A stretch of 5,417 bases of DNA from Cloacimonetes bacterium UBA5284 (GTDB taxonomy: Bacteria; Cloacimonadota; Cloacimonadia; Cloacimonadales; Cloacimonadaceae): NCBI GenBank assembly GCA_002410505.1, contig DHSO01000006.1, positions 1-5,417 on the forward strand, read 5' to 3'. Of this stretch, positions 4,967-5,417 are shown piece by piece. How positions within the stretch are numbered: the first letter of the stretch is position 1; each line of letters opens with the position of its first letter. Made by a program: the position numbers and the translations under genes. A model generated the notes under the pieces. It did no database searches. It was not told where the DNA came from and saw only the letters and a list, made by a program, of their open reading frames with translations.

Positions 4967-5417
4967 GATCTTGGTGTAGATCGCGTCCAGCCAGATATAG
5001 GCATAACGCCTTTCAAGTGGCCTGTTCTTCCATATCTCCACTTCTTCATCGATCTGAGCAGCGCAGCGGCTGACAAAACTGCGATCTATGTTGCCCAAGC
5101 CCAAATCAATAAACAAATGATTCATCTTGCGAGTAGAAACACCGGCAAAATAGGCTTCGCTGATGATGCTGATCAGGGCTCTGTCCACCCTTTGGTATTG
5201 CTTCAGAATCGAAGGGTAGAAACTGCCGCTTCGGAGCTTAGGAATGCTTACATTTATAGGCCCCAATCCGGTGCTGAGAGGCTCTTTACGCTCACGGTAG
5301 CCATTGCGGTAGTTAGTCCTACTTTCCACTCGCTGATAAGGCTCCGCTCCAAGGATTGAGCTAAGCTCTGCTTCAATGATACTCTGGATGCCGCTTTCCA
5401 GCACTTTTACAAAGTCT

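Larger units (their letters stand above)
4041..5417 (-). mobile_element. IS256-family insertion sequence, one end in window, other end beyond right edge
   Basis: The element is defined by the transposase frame and by a terminal-repeat-like sequence about 130-160 bp beyond the transposase stop. Read on the minus strand, the end contains TTTTACACCAACATTTGGGA followed by CTCAAC, the kind of TTTTACAC...GGGAC end seen in IS256-family terminal repeats. I place the boundary near 4041, uncertain by several bases. The other inverted repeat and the flanking duplication cannot be seen because the window ends inside the transposase. The element lies in the same orientation as the R-M operon and its end falls about 20 bp before the methyltransferase start. 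Confidence 0.7.
4199..5417 (-). pseudogene. IS256-family transposase, interrupted by an in-frame TGA; N-terminus off window
   Basis: This is one reading frame from the right edge (codon 5414-5416) to TAG 4199-4201, broken only by TGA 4964-4966. Upstream there are 150 visible residues, downstream 254, so about 405 codons of a protein usually near 400. Typical IS256 (Mutator-like, DDE) features include NYRNGYRER and AYFAGVSTRKMN. First Asp in IWLDAIYTK lies at 4985-4987; second Asp in ISDEHDGL at 4787-4789. C-x-x-H in RCIVHWMRN is followed by the catalytic Glu of NSLERLNEELRRR at 4463-4465. After the stop the frame continues IEGKVNSTAVLIAIGL, which lines up with the family pattern K-V-R-x-x-G-(R/K)-V, so TGA replaces an Arg codon (CGA to TGA is one transition). 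The GTG at 5402-5404 is internal, since DFVK precedes it in frame. The last 20 or so residues come from an embedded palindrome. The product is probably inactive unless the stop is read through. Confidence 0.88.

Noticed and set aside
5117..5359. Plus-strand 80-aa frame
   Set aside because: It is antisense to the N-terminal half of the transposase and has no recognisable content.
4964..5404. Two separate transposase genes (orfA/orfB type)
   Set aside because: IS256-family elements use one long frame, and both halves here are in the same frame with family sequence running directly across the stop, so this is one interrupted gene.

Overview
This window is a piece of bacterial accessory DNA in three blocks, each with a different look. 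Positions 1-286 (+) hold the 3' end of a phage minor head protein gene of the Mu gpF / SPP1 gp7 type. Positions 311-4018 (-) hold a compact four-gene operon that reads as a restriction-modification system. From about 4041 to the right edge (-) there is an IS256-family insertion sequence whose transposase is broken by one in-frame stop. Nothing identifies the host beyond 'bacterium'. Genes use ATG starts with good Shine-Dalgarno sites, and TGA ends a real gene here, so the standard bacterial code fits. Base composition differs between blocks: the R-M operon is clearly AT-rich (row 541-600 is 17/60 G+C by hand count), while the phage fragment (row 121-180, 31/60) and the IS (row 4861-4920, 34/60) are richer. 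That suggests separate origins and a mosaic, probably prophage-derived, locus.

R-M operon, in transcription order from right to left: (1) a 414-aa DNA methyltransferase with a DPFSGRGTT AdoMet motif and a TSPPF catalytic motif, in the order I then IV; (2) a 420-aa protein that I cannot assign to a family, with a C-terminal Cys/His-rich, probably zinc-binding region and a possible degenerate nuclease core; (3) a 182-aa protein with a G-x-x-G-E...GD...EIK pattern typical of PD-(D/E)XK nucleases; (4) a 221-aa protein with a clean PD-x13-ECK nuclease core. The genes are joined by a 1-nt stop/start overlap (TAATG), a zero-gap junction (TAA|ATG) and a 14-nt overlap, so they are almost certainly translated as one coupled unit. 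The natural reading is one methyltransferase protecting DNA against an endonuclease made of two or three different subunits. That is unusual among Type II systems, most of which have a single endonuclease gene, and it is the most interesting part of the window. No C-protein regulator or specificity-subunit gene is seen.

Mobile context: the operon's 3' end meets the phage gene's 3' end tail to tail across 24 bp, so the R-M genes look like cargo next to a phage head module. At the operon's 5' end, the apparent IS end lies only about 20 bp before the methyltransferase start, so the IS has probably replaced or supplied the operon promoter. Weak candidate promoters lie in the IS end. The transposase keeps its DDE residues and frame on both sides of the stop, which sits where family members commonly have an arginine after the first catalytic Asp. 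A perfect 20-bp inverted repeat with a 21-nt loop is embedded in the last codons of the transposase and looks like a separate small palindromic element.
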